DNA of 64,000 nucleotides, taken from Mya arenaria (taxonomy: Eukaryota > Mollusca > Bivalvia > Myida > Myidae). The notes under the pieces are model-generated. The model was given only the letters and a program-made list of their open reading frames with translations, searched no databases and had not been told where the DNA came from. A program made the translations under genes and the position numbers. The stretch's first letter is position 1; each line of letters starts with the position of its first letter. Positions 37,201 through 43,200 of this stretch are shown in pieces. The stretch spans positions 3,445,501 through 3,509,500 of the forward strand of contig NC_069131.1 in NCBI RefSeq assembly GCF_026914265.1, given 5' to 3'.

Positions 37201-40200
37201 AATCCGTTATATATACACATTAGCTGAGTACGTTTGCATCACATTTCAATATTTGTGTCGAAGTGTTCTCAGAAACCATGCAGGTGTGCTTGGACCCCAA
37301 CACACCGATCGAAAGTCAAATTACGCATTCTTTTCTGCGCTTTGTCTCTGTAACAGACACTTGAGTATAGCGAAATAATCAATAAAAACACACCGTGATC
37401 GGAGTGATTTCTGTCGAATATACAATCTGCGTTTGCATTTGTGGTCATGTGTCCATGTTTTCATCACCCGTGAGCTAGTGAAAGAACATGCTTTGGTGTT
37501 AGATGCTAATATGCAAACAGAATATTGTACTGAATGGGGAAATTACCAAGAAACCAACGAGATAAATTCCTAGGTGTAAATCCATTGATAGTGCAAAATT
37601 GACTTCATCTAATGATGAAAAAATAGAGTAACTGTTGCTTCTACTTGGTCTTATTTATGTAAACAATAAGTTAAAACTGCATGATCTATCACTTACGGAA
37701 TGGCAACTACTAACTACTTGATTCGACGTTCCCGAGAAATATCACCCAAAAGACAATTGAATAAACTCTCCAATAACAAACCATTTTAAATGAAACCAAA
37801 TCGATCGCTAACGAACGTGTCACATATAATCAATTTAAGAATGTTTTGTGGTGAAGTAAATGTTTCATTAGATGCTTATTTTAACGATGTTCTAGATTGA
37901 CATTACCACAGATGCAACAAGGATTTCACATCATTTTTGCCGTTCACTGCCATCCGTTATTTCCAAACATTCTACGGAAATTGCTGTTTTTCGGTAAGGT
38001 TGAAAGGCCGAAAACAGTCCATCATGTCAGAGAAAAAACAATGCGAGGCACGCAGTGACGGAATGATGTAACGTTCACATAATGGACAGTTTGAGGCGTT
38101 TCACTTACTTAAAACATGTAAACAACAAGGTCCAAATCATGATTTTCATGGCGCTATTGTCAAATTATTGGAGACTCGGTCACACTTAATATACTTATCA
38201 TGTAAATCTCTTCGGCAAATGAAACTAATCTTGCGCTTATTTACATGTAAATATAAATTGTAAATAATTATTTCGGTTATTAGTTAAAATGATCGTTTTT
38301 AAAATTTATCTTCCACGGATATATAACAAATGCAAAATGTATTTTCATTGCGCATTATTCGCATAATACGGAAACGTTTACGTGATAGCTTGTTTTGTTT
38401 TCGTCTCTATAAGGGACAAACAACTTTCCTTTTTCCTAACGGCTATATAAACCTCAGTCACATCTTCATTGGGCATTGAATTGTTACAACCTAAACAATC
38501 GTGTATTTCAAAAAAAATAATTTTTTTTATTAAACTTAAAAAGTAAAAAAATAAGTAAGTAAATTGTTTATTATTGTGACATACTCAAAGACAGGCAGTA
38601 GTGTAACGTGCGACGTCAAACAAGCACCAACAGATTCCTTCAGAGAAAAGCATGCTCGACCCTGAAGGGGTCCGCTGGTCTTTATATACAGTATTAACTC
38701 AATCTACACAGAGCGCGGGCTTTGCTAATTTGCATATTACCAACCAAGTAAACATACGTACTATGAACGTACTTCCGTCTATAACATGTTATACTATGAT
38801 CCGTTACATTACTTTCCCCTCCGAAAAGACTTGTCCCGAGTCTTGGTCTGGATACCTCAAGGGTAAGACAACTCCGTTCCGGTAGTTGTCAACATTCCAC
38901 CGCTGCCACCATTTGTAACGTGCGACGATAAACACACACCAGCACATCCCTTCAGGTTGCCTAGGGTATGAGGACATTATAATGGATAGTTTACTGTCTA
39001 TATCATGGTCGACTAGTTGACATGAAACTATTTCGTTCAGGTGTAACAAAGGTAGATTACTGTAACGATTGCATTCAAAAAGAAAATGCGTCTCGTCCTC
39101 AATATGATTATTCTGGCATAATCTGCATATTCTCAGATCCAGTGGTTCCCCAATATAACGTCCAGTTTCCACTCTCAATGGCAAAATATCAGTTCTAATT
39201 TGACATAGTAATAATATATCATTCTTTTTCAGGTTAAGACTTAAGTAAACCTCTAATCTAAATGACGTATTGAAGAGTCTATATGTTCGTAGTTTGGGAC
39301 GTGCTCGTCCTCTCTTCCATACATCGGTATAATGGGAATGTATCAAGTCTTTTGTCTGGAGTAAATTCACAACCGATTTATTGTCAAACGAATTTTTAAG
39401 TCCCACTGCATAGAATTTTTCCTTTATTGATTTTGACCACTTATTCCTATGCATACGATTGTTGTAGTCAGCGTTAAACACATTTTCGGTAAGTCGTCAT
39501 TCAGATTATCACAAGAATGTTCCAGAATCTAAACACAGAGTGCCAACGCTGGTACACACTTTGTAGCCAACCATTGTCACCGACCATGGCGAGTATCGGC
39601 GTGAAGCGGTGAACACCAAGGAAATATCTCATTTTTTCATATGTTTTAAAACCAATGTCTTTCAAGTGATGCAATTTGCTGATTATGCCGCCTAGCTTAC
39701 GACTTGTGGCTATACCGAACGCATCACAATTGTGAAATATAACCACTAGAACTTGAATCGCTCGACAGTTTCAAGGATATTATCACCAATTTCGGCGTGA
39801 ATTCGGCGTAGCTTTTTTGTGATCTGTCGTAACGAAATTGCATGCACTTTGACTTGTTGCAATAAATTTAAACTCTCCAGCGCTTACACCAGCTTTGCAC
39901 CGTGATCAGCATAGTTTGTAGTTTTTCTGCCGTGTCACTCATGAGCGCTATATCGTCCGCATACATCAACATAGAGAGTTTGTGATCAGTCACTTGTATT
40001 CCAAGGTCAGTCACGCCAGTAACACGTAGGGTCCAAAAGCGCTTTCTACGCCTGAAGCACCTTCTTGTAGTTTAAGTCGAGCCTATCACTGGAAGTTTAT
40101 TATTATCGCCTACACATATGGTATCAATACTGGTTTGATTTTCCCGCTTAGTTTCTATAGTCATTTTCAAATTTATAATTGCCCACCGAGATAAGTCACT

Positions 40201-43200
40201 GGTCGTAAAATTAGCCGGTATTTTCTTCAAATAGTAACGATCCATGCTGGGGTCGTCTCGTTTGTAGCAGAGTGTTCCTTGTGCCGTGATATCACCGATT
40301 AATCCATGCAATTTGTGTGAATCAACTATTAATTAAACAGGTAATACCTTAAATGCTTTGCACTTTTACACAAATATAGCTAATAACAGCTGTTGAAGTA
40401 AAGTTATCATGTACAGAATTTAGCCTCATCTAAAAATTCTATGACCTAATGCCCATGTTGATCAATGGTTTTGTCAAGAGTGGTACGTGCAGGTATTGAA
40501 TCACAATCATTCAAAACGTCTGACAAAATGCCAAATCTAGCATGAAAGTAAAACATACCATCACACTTACTAAAACAATATATTTGTGCAAGTAAATGGA
40601 CATAAAATGGTTGAGCATCTCGACGTCTAGGTGAATTTTCTGGTGACAATAACATGCAAATACAACAAAATCTGCACCTGTTATAATACAATCAAACGAT
40701 CTGTCAACAATTTGCACATCATATATATCACACAGTTTTGATTTAACCAGTACGCCAACACCCCCTGAAGCTTTAGGGGTATATATATGAATTTCGGCTC
40801 TATTGAAGCCGTACCAATTGTAGTCATTTATTTCTATAATATTCTGGTTATTCAAATGCGTTTCACAAATACATGTTATGTCTGCGTCTATAGCACGAAT
40901 GTGTTCATGTAAAGCACTGCTATGTGTCCATCTACACACGTAAATGTGTGCCAACGTCATGGACCCGGCGGGCGGATGGGTTCCTATTGCTGATCCTGTG
41001 GTTGGGGCTGGTTTTGGCGGCCGTTATTCTCACGTGGGCGGATGCAGCCGATCGCATCCACCCGGAAGTTGTTTCCATGCGGCAGCTGACGGAGTAGGGT
41101 TCTTGCGTTCAGCACATTCAAACGTTCTGCATGTGAATTGGTGCTTTTGATAAGAACTTGTTTATAGAAAACAATGTCTTTGAGTACATATTTGTTGCGC
41201 AACACGAGAACTTTTTCCTCATTATACCGGAAGCTGATCTTTATTAGGGGAGGTCTACCCTGCACGAATGACCTTAAACGAGTGGCATCGGTAACTCGGA
41301 CTCTGCTATGGACGTTGTCACCCAAAGCCTTTATCAAGTCGTTCGCCTTTGCGCTGAGCTCTTCGCCGTCCTGGTACACAATGCCGCTAACAGTGATACA
41401 TACACCCGAGTCCTCAAGGTTGCGATGTCTGTATTCGGCCCCCGCGCCACCGGCGCCTTCGTTGTCTATAGTGTTTACCGGTTGGTTTTCGATGGCGTCC
41501 ATGGGTGACTGAATGGACTTAATCGTAGTGTACACTTGGTCAATCCTATTACTCTCTCTGCTAATGTTCATTGCAAGGTCATCTCTTTGCGCACTTATTT
41601 TGCCGTCAATAGAGGCGGCCAGTCCATGTTTTAGCTTAACTTATTTGCAATCAAGCTTTCGTCTTAGGCCGTCTTGACTGTTCATAATTTTGCTTATACT
41701 AGATAGTTCTTTCAATGTATCCTTAATAGTAGCAATATCGTCCGATTGGCCTCCAGTTGGCATGGTTACTGTGGTTTCTTTAACAGTTGGCAAAACGTCC
41801 TCGAACAAAACTCTATTTGCAGCCGAGAGGCTATCACTCACACTTATGTCAGCTTCTTTCTCAAGTTCATGTCGATTATTAATCTCATCGCTGTCAGAGG
41901 AACTACTTTTCGTCTCTCGTATTATTTACGTTTGCCCATATTGCTGATAGATATCGACAAAACCGTTAGATAATTACATTTATAGTCTCTTTCTAGTAAC
42001 TTTTGACGTCCATCCAAATTGCATTTTTTAACATGTCGAAAACAAAGAGATTGTACAAAATCAACGTTCCTGTGAAGATATTTTTCTTCTTCTTTGCACG
42101 ATTGTTTATCAACTCACAAATGATCGAATTATCATAAAATAATCCAACAAAACTTTGAAATAGCACTTCAAATCACCCAAAACCACAAAATAATAAACTC
42201 TAGTCAAAAACTCGGATATTCCAAACCAAAACCGGATATTTATAATAAGAAAGGGGGTTTAAAACGTATGTTTCTTCAAGTAATTGCCTATTTTTAATCA
42301 AAAACAATTTTGTCATACGTCTTGATTCTGCAGTATGTATATCACACCTTACTGCTATTTCTTATGACTGTCCCTCATAGGAACAATAACTGTCAATTAT
42401 TTGAACAATGACTGTCCATTATTAAAACATTGGATGTCCATTCTTTAAATATTGGACAGATAGTAAAAATGAAATACCGGACGCAGTCCAATAACCCATA
42501 GAGAGTACAAATGAACCATAGATGACGCCACAAACATATTTTAACATGACATAAAGTATTAAAAGAACAAAGGTAAATGGCCAATATGTACATGTCTGAA
42601 TAAACAACTGAAGCATGTAGCAACGTGCGCATAAATTAAAATATGATACAAAAATTCGCTGGTCCCGGCATTTGCCGAATTTTGAATAAGTCGTATTTAA
42701 CCGGCGGATTAACCGCATTAAAAGTAGTGAGTATTCAGGTCTCTAGTCCGTATCAATACAAATTGTACCCATTCAATTGTAATCACGCACCCCCTCCCTG
42801 TTCCGGGGGTATACCGGGGATAGCGGGTGGAATTTGCCGTATTTTATCTTCCAGCTTGCCCTGCAATGCCGAGCCAATGCGGTGTTTTTGTTTTTGGGCC
42901 GAAAATAGCTGGGAATGTGTCTTGCCTAGAATGTTCCGGGGTGCGAGGGCTTTTGGCAGGTATTCAACTAGCAGTTTGTTCCCGCAGTGCGGGGATTTAA
43001 CCTGGGATTGGCTGGACCGAATGTCAAAGTCCCCGCTATTCCCAGGACCTGGAGGGGGACGTGGTTACAATTGACTGATATCGAACTTATTGTTGTATTT
43101 CAACAGTATTTTACTCCATTGTTTAGGATGGGTTGTAGAAGGAAGCGAATTCATTTACACGTTGTCGGATAACACGACGCAAAACAATTTTGTTCTACTG

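Noticed and set aside
39501..40311. Two minus-strand frames of about 80 codons as separate genes
   Set aside because: They are pieces of the decayed LINE reverse transcriptase.
42643..43074. 143-codon open frame upstream of exon 5
   Set aside because: It coincides with the GC-rich MITE at 42770-43077.
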